From the NCBI GenBank assembly GCA_963823675.1, contig CAWGMT010000015.1:124001-188000 (forward strand): a stretch of 64,000 nt of DNA, in the 5' to 3' direction. Positions 26,205 through 36,122 of the stretch are shown here, piece after piece. Both the position numbers and the translations under genes were made by a program. The notes below the pieces were generated by a model that was not told where the DNA came from, ran no database searches, and was given only the letters and a program-made list of their open reading frames with translations. Every line of letters begins with the position of its first letter. Position 1 is the first letter of the stretch. Source of the stretch: CAWGMT01 sp963823675 (GTDB lineage: Bacteria; Planctomycetota; Planctomycetia; Isosphaerales; Isosphaeraceae).

Positions 26205-29200
26205 CTACTCCAGCACGATCCTCACACCTTCGGACAGCAGTGTGAGCAGGTGGTCCTGCAACCTGGCGACCGCTTGCTTGACCTGCTCCTCATTCTCGAG
26301 AGAACCCGACAAGAACTCGGCCACCCGAACCCGTTTTAGCTTCACGTCGGGCGGCGTGACGATCTTCTGGATCTGGGCGACAACCTGCGCGAACAACCCG
26401 CCCAGCGCCGCCACGTCGGATTCCATCTGGTTCAACGTTGCCCCGCAGACCTTGCATGAGACGACTCCATCGGCCAGGTGGGGCTCCAGGCAACAGCGAA
26501 CCTGGAGCGGGGCCAAAACCGGCTCCCGCATCGTCTCTGGCACGGCGGTCCACTCTTCCCGCCCCTTGATCTTCTCGATCGCGGCGCCGAACTGGGCGGC
26601 CCGGTCCGCGTGACGCGCGTCGTACAGCGTGCCGTGGGTTTCCAGGATCGCGTGGCTCGCCTCCTGGAGCAAGGGTAACGAATCGAGCAGTGTGTCGGTA
26701 GACAAAAGTTCCCCGATCTGGTCAGCCCTCGGCTGGAGGTCGGCTCGGGCCTGGGCGTCGAGCTGGTTCCAGACATCGCCGATTGCGCACGGGCATTGCG
26801 GATGGTCGCCAACCCCTTGTCGTCGAGGCAGTCGGCGATCTTGCGCAGCCGATCCTGCCCCTCTTTGAGCGACGCTCCTTCGCCCGCCAGGATCGTCACG
26901 CAATCATCCGGGGAGCCCGATTCGATGGCGGCGAGCGAGTCGCGGTAGTCTGCCACTGTGCCCAGGATGGGGATGCCGTAGGCTTTGACCTGCACCTGGA
27001 TCGGGAGCACCCCCTTGATCTCCTCGCCGGCGAACTTCTTGAGAGCGTCGGCGATGGCCGCTTTGTCCATGTCCACGGTGTCGCCGGTCAGTTCTTCGTA
27101 GCTTTCGACGGCCCGCTTCAAGGTGGCCAGATCGGGGGGTTTGACGGGCGTGAACAGGGTCGCCTTGAACGCCGTGTTGTTCGCCAGCGGCGTCCGGCTT
27201 CGTGGTTCCTGGTAGTTGTCAAACTTCTCCCCGCCGTGGGAGATCTCGATTGATCCGGCACGGAAGAGCACCGCCAGCACGAGCCGAAGCATGTCCCGGT
27301 CCCAGCCGTAGCCGATGCCGCCAAATCTTCTCTCCAGCACCTTGCCGGTGCGGGGTTCCTTGCTGCCATATTCGTACTCGACCACGAGGTAATCCAGAAC
27401 CTCCTTGGCGATGTCGGCGGCGGGGTTCGGCACGAACTTCGCCCCGTCCTTGATGACGAGCCCGAGCCCTTGCTCGCCGCCGTAGAAGAGCGGCGGGAGT
27501 GCCTTGAGGTCGGCGGCTTTGAGGAAGTCATCGGCTTCGCTTCCCTTGAGGGGCCGGCTCCCCATCTCCAGCTTGGCATAGAGGTCGGGGATGGCATGGC
27601 TGAAGAGCTTCTTGAGCATCTCGCTCAAGGTCTTGCCCAACTTGTCGGCGTCACGGGAGACGCCCCGGAAGATGCCGGTGCCTCGCTCCATTGCCTCCGT
27701 CAGCTTGTCACAAAGCCGGGATTCGTGGTTCAGGACCGCGGTCTTCTCGTCCTGGAGGCAGGCCGCCTCATCGGTGGTAATCTTGCCGTTGGCCCTCATC
27801 TGGTCGTACTTCTCAACCATCCTGCGTGAGGCGAACGTCTTGGCAACCAGGTCGTCGATCTCGGGGGTCAGGGCAAACACCCAGTAGAGGTCGTTGTCGT
27901 GACTTTTCTGACGGCTCTCGTCCCGCACCTCGCCCAGCTTGCGAGTCAGTTCGTCGGGCTCGTCGGCGATGCAGAGCGTCAGCGGCAGGTCGCCGTCCTC
28001 GAGCGCCACGCCCTCAGCCGCCACGCCGATGCGGAAGTTGCGCAGTTCCTTGTGCCGGTAAGTCTTACAGCGCCGGTTCGCCGAAGATTTCCCGCAGGAC
28101 ATTCCGGGTGATCTCGTTCCGCTCTCGGGGCTTGGGGTCAAGGAGCTCGGTCCGCTCCTTCTCCCAGTTCTTCTCCGGGAGCGTCATCAGCTTCCAGCCG
28201 TCCTCGGTCTCCCGGAAGAACTGGGCGTCGTCGAGCTTCTTGACCGCTGCCTTCACCTGCGCCACGGGGGCGGGCATCCCCACTCGATCGACGAGGAAAG
28301 CGGCGATGTTCGCCTCGGTGCGGGGCAGATCCCGGAGGAACTCCAGGAGGCAGACCACCTTGGCGACCCGCAGCGCCCATTCCTGGGTCTCGGGATCGTC
28401 CTTGAACCGCTCGCCGATGTCGTGGATGTCGGATCGCTTCTCACTGGAGAGGTTGCCCTCGACGAGTTCGTATACCTTGTCGAGCGTGACCAGGGTGCCG
28501 ACGGGTTTTGTGGCCATCGCCGTGCGGTCGGACACCGAGCATCTCGTAGGCTTGCTTGATGATCGTCCGGTTGCTGCCGCCGTAATGTCGAGGCGCACCG
28601 GGCTGGAGCCGGATGCCCGACATGATGCCGATGCAGAGGTCAATGTAGTGCGGCAGGTACGGGTAGAAGTTGACGAAATCCGCCTCGCTGGTCTCGGTCC
28701 TGCGGGTCGTGCGCTCCAGTCGCAGGGCGGCGTTGAGTTGCCCCTGGTGGTCGGCGTAGAGCTTGGTCAGGACCGGGATCGCAGCGTCCGTCTTGGCCAG
28801 CACACGCTTCGTCGCCACCTCCCGGATGTCGGAGGGGGCGAGGTCGATCCGATAGTGAAAGCGATCTTGGAGCTTCGCCAGGTCAACCCGCTTCGAGTCG
28901 ATGGCGGCGACCACCTCGTCAAGCTTTTCCTGCGAGGTCACGACGATCCAGCACGGTGCGATGAGCTTGCGAGCTTTCAGCAGGTTTTTGCCGACCTTGC
29001 CAAACTCCTCTATCGTCGCACGCAAATCTTCGATCTTGTCACCGCTACGGGCCACGTGCTGACCCACCTCGTCGATGATGAACACCAGCGCCTTGCCGGG
29101 GCGGCGTCGGCGGGCAAGCTCGAAGGTCCGCTCGACGACTTTGCTGACTGTGATGGTGGGCTCACGGCGGGAGTGTGCCCATGAATCCGCCGAGGGGTAT

Positions 29201-29847
29201 GTCGCCGGGTCAAGGTGGTGCAGGATGGCGCTGGCGCGTGCGACCCGCTGAGCACCCGCCCGGACGATCGTCCAGTCCCGCTTGTGGAGGGCCTGACAGA
29301 GTTCCGTGAAGTCCGGCAGCCGCCCCTCGGCTTCGAGTTCGATTTCCAGATCGGCGATATCCCACTCTTCGGCGTAGCCAAGCTCCCGAAGGACGACGGC
29401 GTACATCAACTCGGCGATCCGCTCCGTAACCCTGCGGGTGTCCTTCTCCTTGGCGACCTCGAAGAGAATGACCTCGGTCGGGATCTTGGCATTGATGAGG
29501 TCCAGCAGGTTAGCAATGCGCTCATCGTCGAGCTGCCGCTTGAAGACCCTCGCAAAGTCGTCGCCCAGGACCTTTGGGTTTTTCAAGGCATAGCCGAGGT
29601 TCTTGGCGAACGAACTCTTACCGGAACCGAAGAACCCCGAAACCCAGACGCCGATGCCTTCATGCGGCTCGGCGGGTGCCTTGGCGATCGCATCGAGCAA
29701 CTCGGCGTACTGGTCCCGGATGCTCTTTGTTGCTACGTACTCGCTCACCTCCGAGTAGACAGACTGCTCGTCGGTTTGGTGGACCTGAATAACCTCTTCG
29801 ATCCTCTGGGTCAGATCCCTGGAGAGCAGGTCGCCGATGGTTTTCAT
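26205..29847 (-). CDS. brxC: BrxC, large P-loop ATPase of BREX (three frame changes)
   Basis: Together the four segments give about 1,214 residues, the normal length of BrxC. ATG 29847 starts MKTIGDLLSRDLTQRIEEVI. Walker A GVWVSGFFGSGKSSFAKNLG lies near residue 70 and Walker B ALVFIIDEVGQHVARSGDK near 260. The frame changes near 28540 (after AYEMLGV, resuming DRTAMATKPVGTLV), near 28070 (after REIFGEPAL, resuming KTYRHKELRNFRIGV) and near 26790 (after LATIRNARA, resuming IGDVWNQLDAQARADL). All segments are conserved in order with nothing missing. BrxC is essential in BREX, so this copy is either inactive or, more likely given similar breaks in housekeeping genes here, an assembly artefact. 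It starts about ten bases after brxB. Confidence 0.88.
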
Positions 29848-29858
29848 CACTCACGCCC

Positions 29859-30440
29859 CTAGCCGTAAATCTTGACCCGGTAGTTCCCGATAGCGTCCCG
29901 GTCCTTGAGATCCATGAACCGCAGCCCTGTCGTCCCCTCAATGGTGCCGGGATAGAACAGGATCGTTGTGACCCGTGTCTTGCCGTGCATTTCGTCGAGG
30001 AGCTTGGACATGAAGTAGATCCCCGGTGCCATCGCCGCTGCCCTCGTCAGGAAGGCTATGCCGCGCTTGGGATCGAGCTTTGATAGCCGCTCGGCGAGCA
30101 TCGTCGCGAGAGGTTTCCAGATGGGGTTGGACAGGTAGGTCGTGAGCTGACGCTGGGCCATCTTGTACCCCTGGGTTCGTTCCAGCTCGACGACTTCCTC
30201 CATCCCCTCTGTCTCGTCGATCGCCCGCCAGAGGAATTCCGACATCGGGATCTGGTGAACTTCCTTCCCGACCGCCTCAAGGCGGGTCGCCAGGAGCTTG
30301 ACCTCACGCCTCAACTCCCACTCATCGCCTGGGTCGTAGCGAACGATGGCGAATGGTAGGTCGTGATAGACGCCGATCCGGGCCGGGACCGCCATGAGGT
30401 CGCTTTCGAGGAGCTCAATGGGTTCTTTGAGCGAGGACAT
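29859..30440 (-). CDS. brxB: BrxB (DUF1788)
   Basis: ATG 30440 is chosen because GAGGAG lies seven bases upstream; ATG 30446 is the alternative. It overlaps the end of brxA by 26 bases. The product, about 193 residues, reads SSLKEPIELLESDLMAVPAR and later IVRYDPGDEWELRREVKLLA, AFLTRAAAMAPGIYFMSKLL and VTTILFYPGTIEGTTGLRFM, which matches the DUF1788 family found as the second gene of type 1 BREX. Biochemical role unknown; required for defence in studied systems. Confidence 0.92.
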   Translation of the reverse strand: MSSLKEPIELLESDLMAVPARIGVYHDLPFAIVRYDPGDEWELRREVKLLATRLEAVGKEVHQIPMSEFLWRAIDETEGMEEVVELERTQGYKMAQRQLTTYLSNPIWKPLATMLAERLSKLDPKRGIAFLTRAAAMAPGIYFMSKLLDEMHGKTRVTTILFYPGTIEGTTGLRFMDLKDRDAIGNYRVKIYG

Positions 30441-31239
30441 GCGCATACTCCTCAAGGGTCGTGACGGGAAAACTCAGCCGGGTGACGCTCCCCGCTGCAT
30501 GGTATTCCAGCAAGCCCTGCTGGTGAGCCTCGAACAGAAATCGTTCGACTCCCTCGCGGGGCAGGAAGAAGAGCCGCCAGTCCGAGTGCTCGACCAGCTT
30601 TGCGCCGGAAGGCTGGTGCTGCTTCATGTAAAACAGGACGTAGGCGAATGCCACGACGGGGACGTAGGCCGGTGCGATCCGCTTGTGAACGGCCCCTTGG
30701 AGCACGCCGAAGTCCCGGAGTGTCGAGAGGAGCCCCTGAGCGACCCGGCTGGTCGTCTCTTCTGACCATTCGCCCTTTGTCTTGCCTTCGCCGGCCCAGA
30801 TCTCGAGGAGACGTTGCACATCGCCCACGTCGATATCGATATTGCCGTCTCTTTGCAGGGGTGCGAGCCACTCGGCCACGACATCGTACAGGAGCGGATC
30901 AGACTTGGCGGCGTGGAAGTAGAGGATTCGGTCCACGGCATGAGCGGGCAGTCGGTCCCGTACCAACGCCACGAGTGCCTTGATCACCCCATCCTCGCAA
31001 AGATACCGCTGGCGAAAGATCGCCAGGATGTCCGCGACCCTTGACCGGGACGCCTTGCCGAAAGTGTTCTCCTGCCGGATGCGACTCAGGTTAGCCTGAA
31101 CCGAGCCCGAGGTGTCCCAGTGCGAGAGGAGTGTCTTCGTGTCACTGAGCAACGCCCCGGCCTTGATGATCCTGGACGAATAGCGAGCGTCCACGGCGGG
31201 CGTGAGAAATTGAACAGGTATGGATTGGCGTTGAGCCAC
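30415..31239 (-). CDS. brxA: BrxA (DUF1819)
   Basis: The start is GTG 31239, giving MAQRQSIPVQFLTPAVDARY and then SSRIIKAGALLSDTKTLLSH. The 274-residue protein has the KAGALLxDTxxLL and RLSFPVTTLEEY patterns of DUF1819/BrxA, a small DNA-binding helical protein. It is the first gene of the operon; the promoter must lie between here and 31395, where I see no convincing -35/-10 pair. Confidence 0.92.
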   Translation of the reverse strand: MAQRQSIPVQFLTPAVDARYSSRIIKAGALLSDTKTLLSHWDTSGSVQANLSRIRQENTFGKASRSRVADILAIFRQRYLCEDGVIKALVALVRDRLPAHAVDRILYFHAAKSDPLLYDVVAEWLAPLQRDGNIDIDVGDVQRLLEIWAGEGKTKGEWSEETTSRVAQGLLSTLRDFGVLQGAVHKRIAPAYVPVVAFAYVLFYMKQHQPSGAKLVEHSDWRLFFLPREGVERFLFEAHQQGLLEYHAAGSVTRLSFPVTTLEEYAHVLAQRTH

Positions 31240-31945
31240 ACCCGACCTCGGCTTGGGTCTCGAATCGATCGGACACGGGTCGTTCTCTTGCCTTCATGCC
31301 GAAGAAGTTTCAGCCCGTTCACTCGTCGTCCGAGTCGTTACATCTTGTTTGCAATCAGGAACTAAGGGTCGCCCTGCGGACTTCATAGTCCTACCCTACA
31401 CGGACGGTCGAGTCGCATCAAGCAAGTGAAAGCGTGGATTGATCGGAAACTGCCCCTGCTGCTGCTTCAACGTCTCCAGGTCGCCCGCCGCCAAGTTCGT
31501 ATTGCAGACCTGAGAACTTGCGCCGAAAACCAAGCTCGACGAACTTCTGTCGGGAACGTCAATCATGGACTGAAGGTGGGCAAACAGCCGAACCGACGCT
31601 CCCGACGAGATCCTGAACCTGCTATGGAACACGTCAGTTTTATCTCCCCACTCAACATCGAGCGCACTTGGCCGAATCCGACCTACTGCGTCGAGGAGAT
31701 CGGTCCGAGTTCATGGACTTGCCGATAACCGAAGCCGAATCGGAGAACACCCGACCTGGCAGTCGCCGCCACCGGCCTTAAGGGCCAGAGTTTAGCTTGC
31801 ACACCCACCGCGATTTTGCCGGGCGGAGGGACTGTGCTGGGCCACGCGAGGAGACTTGCCCAATTTTGACTTGCCCGCCTAGCCAAAATAGGCCACATTG
31901 AACTGTCAGATCGAGCATGTGGATTAATAAAACGGAGATTATCTC
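31240..31945. other. Region between brxA and the next rightward gene
   Basis: Apart from the fragment at 31396-31710, I see no gene, tRNA, integrase or second copy of the tRNA-Pro fragment found at 12123. The GC content falls in 31855-31945, ahead of the rightward gene. Confidence 0.5.
31396..31710 (-). pseudogene. Protein-like C-terminal fragment upstream of brxA, unrecognised
   Basis: An open frame of 105 codons, ending in TAG, has amino-acid use of a real protein: LDVEWGDKTDVFHSRFRISS, LFAHLQSMIDVPDRSSSSLV, FGASSQVCNTNLAAGDLETL and QGQFPINPRFHLLDATRPSV. A stop in the same frame sits directly upstream (31711-31713) and there is no ATG, so it looks like the 3' end of a broken or frameshifted gene. 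I cannot assign a family. It lies 157 bases before brxA on the same strand. Confidence 0.4.
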
Positions 31946-33671
31946 ATGGCTTCTCCCGCTCAGATCGCAGCTAACCAGGCCAACTGCCTTCGATCGACCG
32001 GCCCCAGGACACCGAAAGGGCGGGCGAGGTCATCCATGAACTCACTCAAGCATGGAAATCGCTCGCAGAAGCTGGCGATGCTGCGCGAGGAATCGTTTGC
32101 CTTCGAGGAGCGATTGCAGAAGTGGATGGGGATCGGCGACGCGCAAAATGACGTCGAGGAGTATCTCGTTTACCGTAACGTTCACCTCTCCTTCGAGCTC
32201 GATCGAACCGAACGTGCTCGGGTAGAGCGGTGCACAATGCTGATCGAGAATTCGGACGAAGAGGAAGTCGCCGAAGCTCAGGCGGTCGGGAAGCGGCTAT
32301 TCTTCGATCCCGCCGGGCCCACACCGCTCTACGGGAACCCAACGATTTTTCCCCCCAGGAAGATGACATCCTGGAACGGACAGGCCGTCGATCCCAATGA
32401 CCCCGCGGTGCTGGTGAAAATCCTGGAAAGCAATGCAGCGGGGTGCTCGTGGCTCCAGGACCAATGGCAGGCGCTGCGCGCAACTCGAGTCTACGGGGTT
32501 CTGGCAATCACACGATCGGCTCAAGGCCATTCGCCTGCTCGGCCGTCAGCCGGTCGAGGCGAACGATGATCGGCGCGTCGCCACGATTTTCGTGGCCTGC
32601 CATGCGCTCAGTCCAGCCGGCAAGACCGAGTTTGACGACCTCAAAAGCGATGTGGAGGATTCGCAGCGCGACCGCTACGCGAAAGCCGTATGCGAGCGTT
32701 GGCCCGATCTGTTCGGCACCAGGAAGAAAGCGGAGTGGAGACAGATCCTACTCGCCCTGGCCGATCAAAACATCGAGCGCTTGAACGCGAAACTGGAAGT
32801 GCACGAGCAGAACGCCGGCGCCCAGGCCGAGCGAACCCTCGCCCGCCTCAGCTTCGATTTCAGCCCCGAAGGCGAGGCGCTGCGCAAACACCTTATCAAA
32901 TGCACCAACGGGCTGTTCCGGGGAATGGCAACCTATCGTAAGTACAAGAACCAGGCCAAAACGCGCGGCGGATGGGGCGAGGCCAGCGGCGCGGGGTCGC
33001 TCGGAACAGTACAGGACAGTTCAGAGGACGCAGGACATGCGGCCCACCAGTGGGATGGATCTGAGCTCGCGCCTGATGCGGCATTCGGGTTGGGAGACGG
33101 CCTGGAGGACGCAGGACATGCGGCCCACCAGTGGGATCGATCTGAGCTCGAGCCTGATGCGGCATTTGGGTTGGGAGATGGCCTGGACGACCGTCTCGAG
33201 CACGCGGACGTGATCGATTCCGACGGCGTGAAGCAGCACGAGCGTGAGCTGGGCAGGTTGGGAGCAATCGGCGAAAATGCGCCGAGCGAAGCCAATTCTG
33301 CTGAAACCATGAGCATCGTGGAAGCACAAGAATCTATTCAAGTTACGGCAAATTCCGGCGCTCTTCCGGGACTTGACAACGGGGCGGCCCAGCCAGGGGA
33401 ACGCAGCACGCAGGAATCGGGAAAGGCCCAAGGATCGGGATCCGAAAGCGGCAACCCCAAACCTAAGACGCCTGATTCGAGCAATCGGGCTTGCGGGACA
33501 AGCTTGCCGCCGGCGGTCTCGAAGCGCGAGCAGAGGCGATTACAACGCCAAGAGGAGCGGCGGGCGGTGGAAAAGATGGTCGAAGACATGCTGACCGCGC
33601 GTAACTGTGCGCCGGGTGAGATACAGATGAGTGCTCTGAGGCTACCGTTCTCTGCCGGCGGCGGTCCTTGA
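31946..33671 (+). CDS. Planctomycete protein of unknown function with STGPRTPxGK N-terminus (frameshifted)
   Basis: The opening MASPAQIAANQANCLRSTGP and RTPKGRARSSMNSLKHGNRS belongs to a numerous family in planctomycetes and some acidobacteria, usually of unknown function. A helical middle (QNDVEEYLVYRNVHLSFELD, RTERARVERC) follows. The frame changes near 32490; the continuation reads STGFWQSHDRLKAIRLLGRQ, PVEANDDRR and FGTRKKAEWRQILLALADQN. The C-terminal 250 residues are acidic and low-complexity, with a 27-residue tandem duplication, and end in a basic KREQRRLQRQEERRAVEKM helix. No catalytic motif is visible. Confidence 0.6.
33024..33185 (+). repeat. 81-bp tandem duplication within a coding region
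   Basis: Two copies (33024-33104 and 33105-33185) each encode the 27-residue block beginning EDAGHAAHQWD and ending FGLGDGL, with a few substitutions. The unit is in frame, so it lengthens the protein without breaking it. Confidence 0.9.
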
Positions 33672-33675
33672 TCCG

Positions 33676-33883
33676 GAAGAAGAAGACACTCACTCGCTTG
33701 CGAAGAAGAACATACTCACTCGCTTGCAAAGAAGAACACGCTCACTCGCTTGCGAAGAAGAACACACTCACTCGCTTGCGAAGAAGAACACACTCACTCG
33801 CTTGCGAAGAAGAACACACTCACTCGCTTGCGAAGAAGAACACACTCACTCGCTTGCGAAGAAGAACACACTCACTCGCTTGC
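33676..33883 (+). repeat. Eight tandem 26-bp repeats
   Basis: The unit GAAGAAGAACACACTCACTC-GCTTGC occurs eight times without spacers. The first three units have one to three changes and the last five are identical. The array ends by merging into a full REP-like element (to about 33899, CGCTTCGGGCTCGTATGCG), so it seems to have grown from the left half of such an element. Confidence 0.92.
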
Positions 33884-34335
33884 GCTTCGGGCTCGTATGC
33901 GGGGATTTTGCCCGCAATTGAGCCAGGCCCAAATCCCGAACTCCTTCTTTGACAATTTGGCCGTTGGTTATTACTCCGGCCCGCGCTTTGCGCCCGCGGG
34001 CCGGGCTGTCCTGCGTGCGGCGGACGACGCTTGCCCCGCGCTCGCCGGCGCATCGTCCGTCGCCGCAGGACTCCGCCGAATTGACGCCCGACAACGATGT
34101 GTCCGCAGCGCCGGGCCGCGTTACATTCTTCCCCGCAAACATCTCCGCGCAATGCGCGCATCTTGGGATCGCCGGACTGAGCCGGCTCCTACAAATCACG
34201 CGCTGATGCGCCGCGCCGCTGTAGGAGGGGGCTCGGTCCCCCGATCGTAGTCATCACGCTCCGCGTGATGATCCGACCTCACGCGGAGCGCGAGGACTAC
34301 GACAAGGGGGGAAAGGCAGCCGCATCGCCGTCGCC
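33884..34335. other. Non-coding region with two strong hairpins
   Basis: Hairpin one: arms 33976-33985 and 33995-34004 (CCGGCCCGCG), loop 9. Hairpin two: arms 34246-34268 and 34279-34301, 21 of 23 positions paired, loop 10, carrying the CGCTCCGCG core. The second lies just past the purQ stop on the minus strand and may end that transcript. No gene is seen. Confidence 0.6.
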
Positions 34336-35112
34336 CTAGCCGCAGGCGGCAACTGCGCCTTGAAAGATGAGCAGGCCATCCCCGTGTGGCGGCAGAGCAT
34401 CGCGGCGCCGGGTCCAGCGCGGGTGTTGCAGGGGGTCGATGTGCCGCTCGGGGTGGGGCATCAAGCCGAAGATGCGCCCGGTCGGATCGCAGACTCCGGC
34501 GACCGCGCCGGCCGACCCGTTGGGATTGGCCGGGTATTCCATTGTAGGTCGGCCGCCGCTATCGGCATACCGCAAGAGGACCCGGCCCGACTGTTCGAGC
34601 CGCTCGACGGCGCCCTGCTCGGCCATCACCCACTTGCCCTCACCGTGGGCCACGGGCATCTCGATCGGCTCGTCGAAGGTCACAAAAGGGGACAGCCCCG
34701 ATCGCGGCCGCAGCCGGGCCCAGCGAGCCTCGAAGCGGCCCGAATCGTTGTGGGCGAGCGTGGCCGGGCCGGATGCCGGATCGCCCGGCAGCAGGCCGGC
34801 GCGGACCAGGGCTTGAAAACCATTGCAGATGCCCAGGATCAGCCCGCCGTTGTCGTGAAATCGCCGCAGTTCTTCGCCCATTGCGATCCCGATCCGGGTC
34901 GCCATGATGCGCCCGGCCCCCAGGTCGTCGCCGTAGGAGAAGCCGCCGGGAATGGTCAGGATCTGAAAAGCCTCGAGCTGCGCCGGTGCTTCGAATAGCC
35001 GGTTGATGTGCCAGGTCTCGACCTCCGCCCCGGCTCGGCGCCAGGCTTCGGCCGTCTCGAGTTCACAATTGGTTCCGGGCGCTCGCAAGATGATCGCGCG
35101 AGGTCGAGGCAT
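34336..35112 (-). CDS. purQ: FGAM synthase glutaminase subunit PurQ
   Basis: ATG 35112 gives MPRPRAIILRAPGTNCELET. The class I glutaminase nucleophile elbow is LILGICNGFQALVRAGLLPG (Cys near residue 97) and the His-Glu pair lies in FGLMPHPERHIDPLQHP near the end. IPGGFSYGDDLGAGRI is the typical PurQ glycine-rich loop. It supplies ammonia to PurL (633-3516). About 259 residues. It lies 58 bases after pstB on the same strand, an unusual neighbour for a purine gene. Confidence 0.93.
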   Translation of the reverse strand: MPRPRAIILRAPGTNCELETAEAWRRAGAEVETWHINRLFEAPAQLEAFQILTIPGGFSYGDDLGAGRIMATRIGIAMGEELRRFHDNGGLILGICNGFQALVRAGLLPGDPASGPATLAHNDSGRFEARWARLRPRSGLSPFVTFDEPIEMPVAHGEGKWVMAEQGAVERLEQSGRVLLRYADSGGRPTMEYPANPNGSAGAVAGVCDPTGRIFGLMPHPERHIDPLQHPRWTRRRDALPPHGDGLLIFQGAVAACG

Positions 35113-35170
35113 CTGTTGGAAATCCAAAGCACCAAAACCGAATTCGGATTGCGCATCGAGCGGGCATTGC

Positions 35171-36049
35171 TCATCCGATGCGGCCCGTGATATAGGCTTC
35201 GGTGCGCTTGTCCTTGGGGTTGGTGAAGAGCAGGTCGGTCGGGCTGAATTCGGCGAGGATGCCCGTACGGTGTCCGTCGGATAAGCCCTCATCGAGCATG
35301 AGGCACGCGGTCATGTCGCTCGTGCGCCTGGCCTGCTGCATGTTGTGAGTTACGATCACGATTGTATAGTCGTTCTTGAGGTCGTCCATCAGGTCTTCGA
35401 CGCGGGCGGTCGAGATCGGGTCCAGGGCCGAGCACGGCTCGTCCATGAGGATGACTTCGGGCTCGACGGCCAGGGTGCGGGCGATGCAGAGCCGCTGCTG
35501 CTGGCCGCCCGAGAGGTCCAGCCCCGAACGGTTGAGCTTGTTCTTGACCTCATCCCACAGGGCGGCGCGGCGTAGCGAGCGCTCGACCAGCTCGTCCATA
35601 TCCCCGCGGTATCCGTTGATGCGAGCACCCCAGGCAACGTTGTTGTAGACGCTCTTGGGAAATGGGTTGGGCTTCTGAAACACCATGCCGATTCGCCGTC
35701 GCAGGGCGACGGCGTCGGTGTCGGGCCCCGAGATGAGTTCGCCGTCGAAGACGACCGCGCCCTTCATCGACGCGCCCTGGATCAGGTCGTTCATGCGATT
35801 GAAGCATCGGAGCAATGTGCTCTTGCCGCAGCCCGATGGGCCGATCAAGGCCGTGATCTTGTTGCGGGGAATCTCGAACGTGATCTCCTTGAGCGCCAGG
35901 GCCGCCCCATACGAGACGGCCAGGTCGCGGGTCGCCAGCACGATCGGATCGAGCGGCGGGCTTGCCGGGGCACTGGCCGGTGAGGGCGCAACGGATGGCG
36001 GCGCGGGACCGGCGGTACTACGTCCGTCGCGGGGTAGGGAGACGCTCAT
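35171..36049 (-). CDS. pstB: Phosphate ABC transporter ATP-binding protein
   Basis: ATG 36049 is preferred to TTG 36088. Walker A IGPSGCGKSTLLRCFNRMND, signature LSGGQQQRLCIARTLAVEP and Walker B VILMDEPCSALDPIS are all present, plus the H-loop VTHNMQQARRTSD. The FNRMNDL and FQKPNPFPKSVYNNVAWG patterns are specific to PstB. An extended Pro/Ala-rich N-terminus of about 35 residues precedes the domain. It energises the PstA/PstC channel encoded upstream. Confidence 0.95.
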   Translation of the reverse strand: MSVSLPRDGRSTAGPAPPSVAPSPASAPASPPLDPIVLATRDLAVSYGAALALKEITFEIPRNKITALIGPSGCGKSTLLRCFNRMNDLIQGASMKGAVVFDGELISGPDTDAVALRRRIGMVFQKPNPFPKSVYNNVAWGARINGYRGDMDELVERSLRRAALWDEVKNKLNRSGLDLSGGQQQRLCIARTLAVEPEVILMDEPCSALDPISTARVEDLMDDLKNDYTIVIVTHNMQQARRTSDMTACLMLDEGLSDGHRTGILAEFSPTDLLFTNPKDKRTEAYITGRIG

Positions 36050-36122
36050 GAGTGGTCTCGCGAAGGCTGGTGAATCGAGATCGGACAATCCAGAACGGTC
36101 AGGACCGCGCGCTCACGACCAC

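Noticed and set aside
31426..31728. Plus-strand gene of 100 codons
   Set aside because: Composition is that of a shadow frame; the minus strand is more protein-like here.
33676..33883. CRISPR-like array
   Set aside because: The 26-bp units follow one another directly, with no spacers, and no cas genes are nearby.
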